This document shows positions 9,797-18,339 of a DNA stretch of 32,621 nt, in pieces. Origin of the DNA: Treponema sp. UBA2869 (GTDB lineage Bacteria; Spirochaetota; Spirochaetia; Treponematales; Treponemataceae); the NCBI GenBank assembly GCA_002350445.1, contig DEEV01000116.1, forward strand, positions 5,817 to 38,437. The letters are read 5' to 3'. The stretch's first letter is position 1. Every line of letters begins with the position of its first letter. Position numbers and translations under genes: made by a program. The notes beneath the pieces were generated by a model that saw only the letters and a list, made by a program, of their open reading frames with translations, was not told where the DNA came from and searched no databases.

Positions 9797-9925
9797 AGGG
9801 CGTTCCTGTCGCTTCGCTCCAGGGCGCTCATTCCGCGCTTCGCTAACGCTCATCCTCCTCGCTCACTCCGTTCGCTGCGGTGGACTGCTTCGCAGGCGCT
9901 CCAATCACTAACGCTATCAGAATAC
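9797..9925. repeat. GC-rich intergenic repeat-like element
   Basis: A short GC-rich stretch in an otherwise A/T-rich intergenic region, between the unknown lipoprotein and apeR. CGCTTCGCT occurs twice (about 9810-9818 and 9836-9844), GGCGnTC-type units recur, and TAACGCT occurs twice (9844-9850 and 9909-9915). Base composition is unlike the neighbouring genes. It resembles dispersed intergenic repeats that extend open frames upstream of true starts. No transposase or clear terminal repeats are present. Confidence 0.55.
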
Positions 9926-9954
9926 CCAAAAATGCGGTAAATTTCAACACGCAT

Positions 9955-10911
9955 TTATAAACCTGAAATGTAACAGCGTTGAACAAGTTCTATAAATGCA
10001 AGCCGTTCCAGTGTAGAAAGCTTTCCGAATTTTTCTTCATAAATTGCAATTATGCTGTCTATTGTGTTAGAAGCCTTAAAAAATTCAGAACGACCGTTAT
10101 CCAAAAGCTTTATAGAAACATCTTTGTACATCAGCTTTGCCGCTTCCATAGGACTTATAAATTCATCATCAGACTGCCAGTAAAAATTCCAAAGCGCAAA
10201 CCAGATTCCTCGAATCACTTCGCGATCCGGCTCAGGTCTAGTGTTAAGGCTGCCGTTCAGTTTTTTTAGCGACCATTTTTCGCAAGAATCTTTAGAAGCA
10301 TCGTCAATTTCAAAATTAAGCCATTCCCGTTTTGAATCCGGACTTGAACTGAAAACATCTACCCAAAGGCAATCAGTGTCAGTCATAAGAAAACAGAAAA
10401 TATAATCAACCTGAAGATTCATTGAACAATAAACCTTTGCATAATAAGCAGAACTTGGCTTTAACGGAAGATTTGTAAACGCCTGAACAAGTGCAGACAA
10501 AAGTTCCAGGGAAATATATTCATCCTTAAGGTTTTCCATTATATACAAAGCGTAATAAATTGCTTCAGATTTATCGCTGACTGCTGTTGTCGGATAAAAA
10601 CTTTTGTAAAGTACATATGGATTCGTATAATTTCTTGAACGCTCCTCATAAATCCAGTCGCGCACCTCTTCGTATTCCGGGAAATCTGTTGCATAATTAA
10701 ACTTCTGCTGATTTACCGGCGGAAAAGCCTCTATAGCTTTCTGCCATTCCTGATCTCTTTTTGCATCATAATCAAAGGGGGCACCGTTTGATACAAGCCT
10801 TTCCTGAATAGCCTGGATTTTTTCAGATTCTGCGTCAACATTCTTTTCTTTAGCACACGCAGAAAATATCATCATAAAAAATGCACAAAAAAATAAAAAT
10901 GTTTTTTTCAC
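9955..10911 (-). CDS. Hypothetical lipoprotein within the APE cluster
   Basis: A 318-residue predicted lipoprotein that I do not recognise. It starts with GTG, preceded by AGGAA five bases upstream. The signal peptide is KKTFLFFCAFFMMIFSAC, with the lipobox FSAC and Cys20 as the lipidation site. The mature part is acidic and aromatic-rich, with no catalytic motif I can name and no further membrane helix; it looks mostly helical, with several Tyr/Trp-rich stretches. The gene sits between apeQ and apeR on the same strand. An intrinsic terminator ends only about 19 bases before its start, so expression probably depends on read-through from apeQ or a promoter inside apeQ. Nothing in the usual APE gene set corresponds to it, so it may be an accessory export or retention factor, or an unrelated insertion. 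Confidence 0.8.
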   Translation of the reverse strand: MKKTFLFFCAFFMMIFSACAKEKNVDAESEKIQAIQERLVSNGAPFDYDAKRDQEWQKAIEAFPPVNQQKFNYATDFPEYEEVRDWIYEERSRNYTNPYVLYKSFYPTTAVSDKSEAIYYALYIMENLKDEYISLELLSALVQAFTNLPLKPSSAYYAKVYCSMNLQVDYIFCFLMTDTDCLWVDVFSSSPDSKREWLNFEIDDASKDSCEKWSLKKLNGSLNTRPEPDREVIRGIWFALWNFYWQSDDEFISPMEAAKLMYKDVSIKLLDNGRSEFFKASNTIDSIIAIYEEKFGKLSTLERLAFIELVQRCYISGL

Positions 10912-10929
10912 TGTAATTCCTGCTATAAA

Positions 10930-10959
10930 AAAACACCATCCGATTTTAGATGGTGTTTT
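10930..10959 (-). terminator. Rho-independent terminator after apeQ
   Basis: AAAACACCATC (10930-10940) and GATGGTGTTTT (10949-10959) form an 11-pair stem with an 8-base loop. On the minus strand the stem is followed by a U run, 30 bases after the apeQ stop. The next gene's ribosome binding site begins within about ten bases of the U run. Confidence 0.85.
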
Positions 10960-10989
10960 GATTTTTTTTTTACTGTTCTCCGATAATCA

Positions 10990-11742
10990 TCACATACCAC
11001 CGTCAATCTCAATTACCTGGCGGGTAATGTAAGCTGCGCCTTCGCTCAAAAGGAATACTGCAGCTGCAGCGATTTCTTCAGGTTTTCCGGCACGTCCCAT
11101 TGGGATAGTCTGCATAATGATGTCGTAAACTTCCGGACGGATAGCCTTTGTCATTTCAGTTTCAATTACACCAGGTGCAATTGCGTTACATGTAATTCCA
11201 CGACCTGCAAGTTCAACCGCAAGAGCCTTTGTAGCACCGATGATACCAGCCTTAGAAGCACTGTAGTTAGACTGTCCGCGGTTTCCGTGAACGCCACTTA
11301 CAGAAGAAATTGTGATGATACGTCCACCGCGCTTGTTCTTGCGGCTTGCCATTGGCATCAAAAGCGGGTTGATTACGTTGTAGAAGCTGTCGAGGTTAGT
11401 ATGAATAACCTTGTCCCAGTCTTCGCCACTCATAGCAACAAAAGTATTGTCGCGGGTAACACCAGCGTTATTTACAATTCCCCAGAGAACTCCGTGTTTT
11501 GCAGTCAAATCAGCAAGCTTTGCCTTACAATCTTCGCGGTTAGAAACATCAAACTGAATGATTTCTCCCTGTCCGCCAGCTTCCTGAACCAGTTTCAGAG
11601 TTTCCTCTGCCTTTCCCTGACTTCCATTATAGTGGCAGATTACATAATATCCGGCTTTTGCAGCCTCAACAGCGATTGCTCGTCCAATTCCACCACTGGC
11701 ACCAGTTACCAGAACCTTCTTATCAGCATTAACGTTTTCCAT
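10990..11742 (-). CDS. apeQ: 3-oxoacyl-ACP reductase (FabG family), ApeQ
   Basis: A 250-residue short-chain dehydrogenase/reductase, the standard FabG length. The nucleotide-binding glycine motif is TGASGGIG (residues 13-20), followed by NNAG (91-94). The catalytic set is complete: Asn116, Ser147, Tyr160 and Lys164 (YSASK). In APE synthesis this enzyme reduces the 3-keto group after each condensation, probably with NADPH. AGGAG precedes the ATG. It differs from most FabG proteins in having Arg instead of Gly in the AAYITRQV segment near the C-terminus. It appears to be transcribed from its own promoter in the 140-base gap behind apeP and is followed by a terminator. Confidence 0.93.
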   Translation of the reverse strand: MENVNADKKVLVTGASGGIGRAIAVEAAKAGYYVICHYNGSQGKAEETLKLVQEAGGQGEIIQFDVSNREDCKAKLADLTAKHGVLWGIVNNAGVTRDNTFVAMSGEDWDKVIHTNLDSFYNVINPLLMPMASRKNKRGGRIITISSVSGVHGNRGQSNYSASKAGIIGATKALAVELAGRGITCNAIAPGVIETEMTKAIRPEVYDIIMQTIPMGRAGKPEEIAAAAVFLLSEGAAYITRQVIEIDGGM

Positions 11743-11778
11743 TTGAATCTCCTGATTTCTTCTTTATATTGTTGGATA

Positions 11779-11830
11779 ATTCTAACACACAAAAGCGCGT
11801 TTTTCTAGACATTTTTTTAAATTTTGTCAA
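11779..11830 (-). promoter_or_regulatory. Candidate promoter(s) for apeQ
   Basis: On the minus strand TTGACA (11830-11825) is followed after 17 bases by TAGAAA (11807-11802). Closer to the gene, TAGAAT (11784-11779) is preceded directly by TGT, an extended -10. Either would start transcription about 35-60 bases before the apeQ ATG. This would make apeQ the head of a separate transcript inside the cluster. Confidence 0.5.
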
Positions 11831-11848
11831 AGTATAAAGTCAATTATA

Positions 11849-11875
11849 GCCGGCAGAAACTTAATTTGTGCCGGC
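11849..11875 (-). other. Hairpin between apeP and apeQ
   Basis: GCCGGCA (11849-11855) pairs perfectly with TGCCGGC (11869-11875); after one mismatch, AAA/TTT extends the stem. It begins 8 bases after the apeP stop. No U run follows on the minus strand, so it is a weak terminator at best; it could protect the 3' end of the upstream mRNA. Confidence 0.45.
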
Positions 11876-11882
11876 AAGAAAA

Positions 11883-12371
11883 TTAGTCGCCAAAAAGCGC
11901 GTGAGTATCTTCTGTTTCCATTACAGAAATTTTTGCAGTTACAGCAGGCTCTGCGTCGTCCTTATCAGCAAAAAGCTGGCACAAATATCTGTAAACGTGA
12001 TTTTCATCATCGCGGAAATCTTCTGCAATTTTCATGCGGATTGTTGTTCCGTTTTTAAGGTAACCAACAGAAGCCTTAAATTCCATTACACTTAAAATAA
12101 AGCCCGGAAGAGGAGTTCTGCCTTTCATTGTATTTGTAATTCCGGTAAGAGCCGAAATGCCTTGAGCCATAAATTCAAAACCGGCCCAGCTTGGAACTCC
12201 ATCAAATTCAGGTTCATAGAAAATACAGTTTTCTGTAATATCGTATTCGCTTGTAATAGTGTGATTATCAATATTGTGTTCAAGCACGCGGCTTAAAAGA
12301 AACATTTTACCTTTGTGCGGCAAATAATTAATAAGCTCATCGTGTTCAATATGCTGCTGAATTACTTTCAT
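11883..12371 (-). CDS. apeP: Hotdog-fold 3-hydroxyacyl-ACP dehydratase subunit, ApeP
   Basis: A 162-residue hotdog-fold protein of the FabA/ApeP type. YLPHKGKMFLLSRV near the N-terminus and the FEFMAQGISALTG helix are the family landmarks: a strand and loop with the His that faces the substrate, then the central hot-dog helix with an acidic residue. In APE clusters ApeP pairs with ApeI to form the dehydratase that removes water from the 3-hydroxyacyl-ACP to build the conjugated double bonds. It follows apeO by 18 bases on the same strand, with GAGGT about 9 bases before the ATG. Assignment comes from family, size and its place between the KS and KR genes. Confidence 0.85.
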   Translation of the reverse strand: MKVIQQHIEHDELINYLPHKGKMFLLSRVLEHNIDNHTITSEYDITENCIFYEPEFDGVPSWAGFEFMAQGISALTGITNTMKGRTPLPGFILSVMEFKASVGYLKNGTTIRMKIAEDFRDDENHVYRYLCQLFADKDDAEPAVTAKISVMETEDTHALFGD

Positions 12372-12389
12372 TTTTATTATACCTCGTTA

Positions 12390-13607
12390 CTAGAATCCAA
12401 TTATTAAGCTGACGTTTGCACCGCCAAATGCAAAGGAATTACTCATGCAGGTTTTAATTTTACCTGACGCGGTTCCATTTTTGTCTGCAAAATTTAGTTC
12501 TGCAAGTTCCGGATCTTTCCGACCATCCCAAATTTGCAGCGGCAATAAAATATTATTGCAATTTTCATCAAAATTTTCAATGAGCGTTTTATAGCAGATT
12601 GAAAGCTCCAGTGCGGCGGCGGCTCCAAGAGTATGCCCCGTAACCGGCTTTGTTGAACTTGCTGGAACAGATTTTTTTCCACTTCCAAAAACCTGCGCAA
12701 CAGCAAGACTTTCCATGCTGTCGTTTAATTTTGTTCCGGTTCCGTGCAGATTCAGATAGTCTATTTGTGATGCCTTTAAGCCTGCCCGCTCCAATGCCGC
12801 TTTTATTGCACAAACTGCGCCCTGCCCGTCCGGGTTTGGTGAAGTTGCGTGGTAAGCATCAGCGCTTTCGCCAAAGCCTAAAAGCCGAACAGTGGTTGAG
12901 TCTGACGAAAACACCGTAGAGTCCTTAGACAACAAAAAGAACGCCGCCGCGTCGCCCATTGTAATTCCATGTCTGTTTTTACTGAACGGATTTGTAATTT
13001 CAGTGGAAATTGCTTCCAGCGAACTAAAACCTGCCAGCGCAGTATCCGAAGCAATATCAACGCCGCCTGTTACAACTGCATCTGCAAAACCTGAAAGAAT
13101 AAGTTCTGCCGCTTTAATAACTGCCGAACCGCTGGAAGAACAGGCTGTTGCAAAAGCAAGCGAAGGGCCTTTTAATTCAAAACGCTCAGAAATATAAGTA
13201 GCAACATAATCTGCGCCCTGCATTTCAAGCTTATAATCCTGTGGAAATTTCCCTTCCGCAAGAAACTTTCTGTGCGCCGCAAGCGAAAATTCTGTTCCGT
13301 TATCGCACGAGCCGGCACAAACCGCAACCCGTTCTGCACCAAAACGCTTTCTTGCCGCTTCAATATCGCCTGCAATCTGATTCAAAGCCGCTTCTTCCAG
13401 CCTGATAATTTTCATATCATAGCGGGCATATTCCGCGGGCTTTAACGCAGAATCATCAACGCGGGCCGCATAAAATTCATCACCGGTACAAATTTTATGC
13501 TTTTTTATTCCCTTCTGATTTTTGGTTGTTACACTTTGCCAAAGTTCATCAATATTTTTACCTGCCGCACAAAAAACGCCGGGTTTTGAAATATAAATAT
13601 TTTCCAT
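12390..13607 (-). CDS. apeO: Beta-ketoacyl-ACP synthase, ApeO
   Basis: A 405-residue condensing enzyme with all three active-site residues: Cys156 in ATACSSSG, His288 in LHGTGTKLND and His325 in TGHTLGAAAALE. The C-terminal SNSFAFGGANVSL loop is intact. In studied APE systems ApeO is the catalytic ketosynthase that works as a heterodimer with ApeC, which lacks the active Cys, to elongate the polyene chain. It is 12 bases downstream of the DUF3261 lipoprotein gene. Only a weak ribosome binding site (AGG) precedes its ATG, which suggests translational coupling. Less similar to housekeeping FabF than the cluster's other ketosynthase (apeR). Confidence 0.92.
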   Translation of the reverse strand: MENIYISKPGVFCAAGKNIDELWQSVTTKNQKGIKKHKICTGDEFYAARVDDSALKPAEYARYDMKIIRLEEAALNQIAGDIEAARKRFGAERVAVCAGSCDNGTEFSLAAHRKFLAEGKFPQDYKLEMQGADYVATYISERFELKGPSLAFATACSSSGSAVIKAAELILSGFADAVVTGGVDIASDTALAGFSSLEAISTEITNPFSKNRHGITMGDAAAFFLLSKDSTVFSSDSTTVRLLGFGESADAYHATSPNPDGQGAVCAIKAALERAGLKASQIDYLNLHGTGTKLNDSMESLAVAQVFGSGKKSVPASSTKPVTGHTLGAAAALELSICYKTLIENFDENCNNILLPLQIWDGRKDPELAELNFADKNGTASGKIKTCMSNSFAFGGANVSLIIGF

Positions 13608-13619
13608 AAAATTCTAAAC

Positions 13620-14261
13620 CTAAAATCCTTCTGCCACAGTTAAAATATATGAATAGCCGCGAAGATAATTTTTAATCGTGATAATATCATCTTTATTTGT
13701 AATTTCTTCTATCAGATTTTCGCCATCACGAATTAAACGTGTTTCATTAACGCTTGCTGTCGGATTAAATCCGCTTCCATTCCAGACTTCAAAATTCAAT
13801 CCAGCCGATTTATAATTTGCATACAACGCTTTGCTGTCATAAATGGCATTTTGAATATCGCAGATTATGTATTCCGGCAAAAGTTTTCCATCGAACATAG
13901 ACGAAGTAAAACTTGCCTTCTCTTTTGAAAAACTAAGGTTTCCCATATCTACACCAAAAATATTAAAAAGCGAAACACTAATTCCATTAAAATCACTTTG
14001 AATATAAGCAAGCATCGAAAAACTTTTATTTCCGTAAGTTCCTTCAATTTTTTGAATTGTATCAACAGGATAATCAAAATGTTCCGGCGAAAGAAGATAA
14101 ACTTTTTTAGAATTTGTAATATAAACCGGCCTTAAATTTTTACAGACATGAACATCATTTTCTATACCAGTGGTGTAAGCAGACGTATTCTTTGAAGCAC
14201 ACGATACAAACAAAATCAAACTCAAAAAAACGCCAGAAATCAAAAGCCTATTTTTTTTCAT
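13620..14261 (-). CDS. DUF3261-type lipoprotein of the APE export module
   Basis: A 213-residue predicted lipoprotein: signal peptide KKNRLLISGVFLSLILFVSC with lipobox FVSC. The body fits the DUF3261 family, small outer-membrane lipoproteins found in APE clusters next to the MMPL exporter and LolA-like gene; the LLPEYIICDIQNAIY helix and the final strands are the recognisable parts. The start at 14261 is chosen because GGAAGGG lies just before it and because it begins the signal peptide; a frame extension to 14294 would put 11 residues in front. It overlaps the end of the exporter gene by 14 bases. Role inferred: reception or anchoring of the exported polyene lipid. Confidence 0.78.
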   Translation of the reverse strand: MKKNRLLISGVFLSLILFVSCASKNTSAYTTGIENDVHVCKNLRPVYITNSKKVYLLSPEHFDYPVDTIQKIEGTYGNKSFSMLAYIQSDFNGISVSLFNIFGVDMGNLSFSKEKASFTSSMFDGKLLPEYIICDIQNAIYDSKALYANYKSAGLNFEVWNGSGFNPTASVNETRLIRDGENLIEEITNKDDIITIKNYLRGYSYILTVAEGF

Positions 14262-16656
14262 TTTTTTCCCTTCCATAAAAGAATGATACAACATAAGCTG
14301 TAGAAAGTCCTGTAAAAATTGAAAGTCCCATTAAGTGAACCGGCTGAAAACGACTTAGCGCAAGCGCTCCAAAAGAAATGATTGTTGTTAAAAACGAAAG
14401 CATTGTCGCAAAATTTTCAAGGCCGTTTTCGCAATCTGCCGGCGCTTTTTCTGCTTCAGTCATATAAATTATATAATCAAGGCCAAGACCAAAAACAAGA
14501 ATAAGTCCTGTTACCGAAAAGAATTCCAGATGAATTCCGAGCGTTGCAAAAACAGAAGCTACAACAAGAATCACCAGAAGCGGAACCGAAAGAATTTTCA
14601 AAGTCTGCTTCCAGCTGTAAAAGAATTTTAGCATGATTAAGATAATTACAAATGCAAGCGCAAAGAATTTCAGCATCATGGCGGTAAGGTTATCTAAATT
14701 CCAGCTGATTTGAACTGTTTTGTTTATAAAATAAACATCAGGCGTTGCTTCGGCCAGAATTGATTTTTCATCATAATTATAAGGATCAGACGGCAGCAAA
14801 ACCGAATAATATTTGCCGTCAATGTTTCCAAGCCATACAGATTTTACAGCATCTTCCAGAAATTTCGGAACAGTTCCATCTTCAAACGAGACTAAATCAT
14901 CGTCGGAATTTTCAAATGAGTCTTGCAAGTCTCTGGCAAGCTTACGCGCTTCGGGAACAGAATAGCCTAAATTTTCAAATTGATATTTTGCATTTTTCAA
15001 AAGCGATGCGCCAACAAAACGTGAAATTCTCTGATTTATTTTTGAAGGAACAAAAAGCGTCGTACACAAATAGTTCCCCTGCGTTCCAAATTTGTCTTCG
15101 TAAACCCGGCGGAAATTTTCCTCGTTTTCAAGAACATCCTGTTCAGAATTTCCGCTTATAATAAACCAGCCGGAAGGATTATACTGAATTACGCCCGACG
15201 CTGTAATTTCATCCTGCAAAAGCTTTCCTTTCATTTTGTAAAGCGATAGCAGATTATTTTTTATTCCGACGTTTTTAAAATTCACAAAAAGCAAAATTGA
15301 ACTAAACGCAAAAATCAGAACAATAACAGTTCTTCCAATCCGGCGTTTTTGAACCGCCCCGCTGATTTTTGAAAAAGCCTTTACACCGCAAATTCCTCTG
15401 CTTTTGAGCGGCATCTTAATTTTTGGAAAAACGGCAATTGTTGTAAGATACGAACTTAAAAGCCCTGTAAGGCAGAAAAATGCCATTTGCTTCAAAATTG
15501 CAAACGGCGCAAATAAAAGCAGTGCAAAGCAAATTCCTGTAGAAATAATTGCCATACTAAGCGAAGGAAAAAGTTTTTCACGAATCTGATTTCCGTCTGC
15601 GACGGTTTTATTGCCTGCCCAGTTAACAAAATAATGAAGACTGTAATCAATACACGAACCAATAAGCGAAGTACCAAACACCAGAGTAATTACGTGCATT
15701 TTGCCAAATACCCAAAGCGTTGCAAAAAAGGCAGCTGCGACCGAAAGCGTAATTGCAAAAAGAGAATAAAAAAGCGGCTTTGCACTTCTAAAAACAAAAA
15801 GCAAAATTAAAACTGCAACTAAAAGCGAAACAGTTCCTATTATGGAAATTTCGCGCGAAGACGAAGTTGAACTTTCGTGGCTGTGGAAAGGCGTCCCTGA
15901 AAAAACAAAGTCGGTTGAATCGGTTTTAAGTGCATTGCAGACCTCGTAAATTTTTGTAACACCGTTTTGTTTTGAAGCAAGTTTTGCGCCTTTTTTGCTG
16001 AAAACAACGCGAATCATAACATACCAGATACCGTCTTTTTCTCTGGCAAGCACGCCATCTTTTAAGCTCATTGCCGTTCCCGATTTTTGAACAGCATCCA
16101 GATAATTCTGCAAATTATATTCCGTAAGCAAAAACGGATCCTGTTCAAGATTATCTAAAGGAAGCATTGTTATGCCGCCGTACGCTTTTGAAAGCGCATT
16201 TAAGGCAAAATCATCGGTAAAATTTTTGTCGGAAAATTTATCTGCATCAAGAAAATTCCAGCGGTATTTAAAAAGAAAATCAGTAACCTCTGACATTGAA
16301 AATGCATCGTTATAAAGTACAACTGAATCATAATAATCAGAAGATAAAAGTCCGTTGTAAACCTGCTCCGCACTTTTTTTTGCCTGTGCAAAATCTTTAT
16401 CAGAAACAAGAATAAAAGCGTTCTGCGAAGTCATTGCCGTCATTTTTTTGTCGGCCTTTTTTACAGATTCAGCAGAAGCATTTTCAGGGAGCAGATTAAA
16501 CAAATCAGAATCGAGATGTATTTTTCCGCGGAAAATCACAAGTGACAAAACAAAACAAACAAAGATTAAACAGTGAAAAGCACGCCAGATACTAAAAAGC
16601 CTTTTCTGAAAAAATGATTTTACAAAACTAGTCGATTTTGAATTCGAGTTTTTCAT
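14248..16656 (-). CDS. MMPL/RND-family exporter for the aryl polyene lipid, ApeN-like
   Basis: An 802-residue membrane protein with RND/MMPL architecture. There is one N-terminal helix (about 28-45), a large extracytoplasmic loop beginning LDSDLFNLLPE, a bundle of helices about 270-420 including SLIGSCIDYSLHYFVNW, a second loop about 470-660, and a closing bundle of helices including LGLDYIIYMTEAE. The duplicated pattern of D-Y-(x)-(I/L)-(H/Y) in helices 4 and 10 is typical of MMPL proteins and marks the proton-relay region. COG4258-type exporters sit in APE and xanthomonadin clusters and are thought to move the lipid-linked pigment across the inner membrane. It overlaps the LolA-like gene by 29 bases and the DUF3261 gene by 14, so the three are clearly one translational unit. 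Confidence 0.88.
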   Translation of the reverse strand: MKNSNSKSTSFVKSFFQKRLFSIWRAFHCLIFVCFVLSLVIFRGKIHLDSDLFNLLPENASAESVKKADKKMTAMTSQNAFILVSDKDFAQAKKSAEQVYNGLLSSDYYDSVVLYNDAFSMSEVTDFLFKYRWNFLDADKFSDKNFTDDFALNALSKAYGGITMLPLDNLEQDPFLLTEYNLQNYLDAVQKSGTAMSLKDGVLAREKDGIWYVMIRVVFSKKGAKLASKQNGVTKIYEVCNALKTDSTDFVFSGTPFHSHESSTSSSREISIIGTVSLLVAVLILLFVFRSAKPLFYSLFAITLSVAAAFFATLWVFGKMHVITLVFGTSLIGSCIDYSLHYFVNWAGNKTVADGNQIREKLFPSLSMAIISTGICFALLLFAPFAILKQMAFFCLTGLLSSYLTTIAVFPKIKMPLKSRGICGVKAFSKISGAVQKRRIGRTVIVLIFAFSSILLFVNFKNVGIKNNLLSLYKMKGKLLQDEITASGVIQYNPSGWFIISGNSEQDVLENEENFRRVYEDKFGTQGNYLCTTLFVPSKINQRISRFVGASLLKNAKYQFENLGYSVPEARKLARDLQDSFENSDDDLVSFEDGTVPKFLEDAVKSVWLGNIDGKYYSVLLPSDPYNYDEKSILAEATPDVYFINKTVQISWNLDNLTAMMLKFFALAFVIILIMLKFFYSWKQTLKILSVPLLVILVVASVFATLGIHLEFFSVTGLILVFGLGLDYIIYMTEAEKAPADCENGLENFATMLSFLTTIISFGALALSRFQPVHLMGLSIFTGLSTAYVVSFFYGREKNEKK

Positions 16657-17353
16657 CGGCAGTTAATTCCTGTGGATATTTTTGATTGGAAAATTCGTAA
16701 AGAATTGAATTTCCGCTTTGTTCTGAAATTTCGAGCGAAGTTAAAATTGCATTTTCTTTTTCGTCACCGGCTATAGTTCCCGATAAAATAAGCTGCTTCA
16801 TAACAGACGCAATTGTTGAATCTTTTGGCAAAAGAATAAGCTTCCAGCTACCGGCTTCTTTGTTTTGAAAAGTACATGTAAAATTATTTTTAAGTTCCTC
16901 TGCATTTCCGGAAAAAACAGAGCTTAAAGTTTTAGAAATATTTTCAAAAATCTGATTATCCTTCCCATTCATCACAGACTTTGAACCGTCTGCCAAAGTC
17001 TGAACCATTGTGTCTTTTGTAAGCACAATTTTAGAAGGAAAAGGTTTTTCCGTGTTCCACAAAATGCCAAGCGGACAGATAATAAACTTTCCGTAAGATT
17101 TTAAGGCGCGACCATTTGCTTTTATGTTTTTTGTCTGCGTAAACGAGCCGGTTGTGTTAGATTTAGAGCTAAGCTTAGCGCAAACGCCCTCGAGCGTAAA
17201 ATTTGAGGCGGGGGCGGCGGTTGCGGCTGACGTTGCGGTTGTTTCGCGCGCAGAGGTTGTTTCTTGCGGCAATGTTGTTCCGCGGGCCTGTGCAAAACCT
17301 GCGCCTGCAAACAAACAAATCAAAACTGGAACTACAAAGTATAACTTTTTCAT
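16628..17353 (-). CDS. LolA-like periplasmic lipoprotein carrier, ApeM-like
   Basis: A 241-residue secreted protein. The signal peptide is KKLYFVVPVLICLFAGAGFAQA. It is followed by a Thr/Ala-rich linker of about 25 residues (residues ~26-50) encoded by an unusually GC-rich stretch (about 17205-17280). The rest is a LolA/LolB-type fold: GSFTQTKNIK, YGKFIICPLGILWNTEKPFPS and the later paired strands. In APE clusters the LolA homologue works with the MMPL exporter and is presumed to carry the hydrophobic product across the periplasm. AAGGAA lies 6 bases before the ATG. The gene starts 2 bases after the acyltransferase stop. Confidence 0.85.
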   Translation of the reverse strand: MKKLYFVVPVLICLFAGAGFAQARGTTLPQETTSARETTATSAATAAPASNFTLEGVCAKLSSKSNTTGSFTQTKNIKANGRALKSYGKFIICPLGILWNTEKPFPSKIVLTKDTMVQTLADGSKSVMNGKDNQIFENISKTLSSVFSGNAEELKNNFTCTFQNKEAGSWKLILLPKDSTIASVMKQLILSGTIAGDEKENAILTSLEISEQSGNSILYEFSNQKYPQELTADEKLEFKID

Positions 17354-17355
17354 AA

Positions 17356-18339
17356 TTATTCCTTCCAGAAATCAAAAAAATTATACCACTGGTAAGGATA
17401 CAGCTGGCAGTATTTTTCAAGCTTTTGGGCAAATTCTGCACAGCAGGCATTAATGCGTTCATCGCGTTCCTTACGCTCACATTCAAAACTAACCTTAGAT
17501 TTTTCTATATAAACATTATACTTTGGATGAAAAACCGAAACGCGGGTTCTAAGCCCGAACATAAAATAAAGCGGCGCTTTTATTAAAGCCGGAATCAAAA
17601 ATGCTCCGTAAGAAAAACTTGCTTCTTTACCAAGAAAATTACGGCGAATAACCTTTTGTCTTGTATGTGCCGAAGTCCTGTCGCCAGCAATTACAACAAG
17701 ACCGCCCTCTTCTACCGCATTCATCAGCGTAACCATAGAATCAGGACCAATTTCATCAGAATCAATAATATTAAACGAAACTTTAGGATTAAGAGAATTG
17801 AGCGTGCGCATAAAATTATTGTTCAACTTAAGGTTCATTACAACATAAACCGGAACATCGCGTCCAACCAGCTCGCGATTATGCTCGGCAAGGCTGCGCA
17901 TCAGTTCCATATTTCCAAGATGCGAAGTAATAAGCAGCGCTCCCTTACCCTGTTTTAAAACTTCCAGAATATCTTTTACATCATCATCCTGATATTGAAT
18001 ACGGCTGAATTTTATTTTCCCAAGCCAGCCTTCCATTTTTTCGACAATGCACAGCGAAAACGAAAGATACTGCTGATACGAGCTGATTCGCTTAGGAATT
18101 TTGCCGCCTGTATAGGCTTTCAGCTGCTTTTGATACTCTTCGGCAAACCTGCGTCCGCCGGGTGCAAATATATAATAGAAAAAACTTACAGGATAGATGA
18201 GCATTCGCACAAGAAAGCCTGGCGCAATTTTAAACAAAAACAACAGAAAGCGCAGAGAATTATTTGTTTTTATGATTTCTTCTTCGTCAGCCCAGTGTTT
18301 AGATTCCGGCTGAATATTCTGCTCAGATTTATCAGCCAT
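17356..18339 (-). CDS. LpxL/HtrB-type acyltransferase of the APE cluster
   Basis: A 327-residue lysophospholipid/lipid A-type acyltransferase (LPLAT, COG4261). The HxxxxE-type catalytic segment is SHLGNMELMR, followed by VVIAGDRTS and GKEASFSYGAF, the substrate-side motifs of the HtrB/LpxL family. One N-terminal membrane segment (about 29-60) places it at the inner membrane. It would transfer the polyene acyl chain to a lipid or sugar acceptor. In many proteobacterial APE clusters this domain is fused behind a family 2 glycosyltransferase; here they are two genes overlapping by 8 bases. The substrate is inferred from context. Confidence 0.87.
   Translation of the reverse strand: MADKSEQNIQPESKHWADEEEIIKTNNSLRFLLFLFKIAPGFLVRMLIYPVSFFYYIFAPGGRRFAEEYQKQLKAYTGGKIPKRISSYQQYLSFSLCIVEKMEGWLGKIKFSRIQYQDDDVKDILEVLKQGKGALLITSHLGNMELMRSLAEHNRELVGRDVPVYVVMNLKLNNNFMRTLNSLNPKVSFNIIDSDEIGPDSMVTLMNAVEEGGLVVIAGDRTSAHTRQKVIRRNFLGKEASFSYGAFLIPALIKAPLYFMFGLRTRVSVFHPKYNVYIEKSKVSFECERKERDERINACCAEFAQKLEKYCQLYPYQWYNFFDFWKE

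Noticed and set aside
9773..9853. N-terminal extension of apeR (starting 9853)
   Set aside because: It reads through a GC-rich repeat, encodes a basic low-complexity peptide, and a good ribosome binding site supports 9772.
11287..11808. Open frame of 173 codons on the plus strand over apeQ
   Set aside because: Antisense to a well-supported FabG gene and runs into its promoter region; no coding signature.
11849..11875. Terminator between apeP and apeQ
   Set aside because: The hairpin is strong but lacks a U run on the minus strand, so it is listed only as a hairpin.
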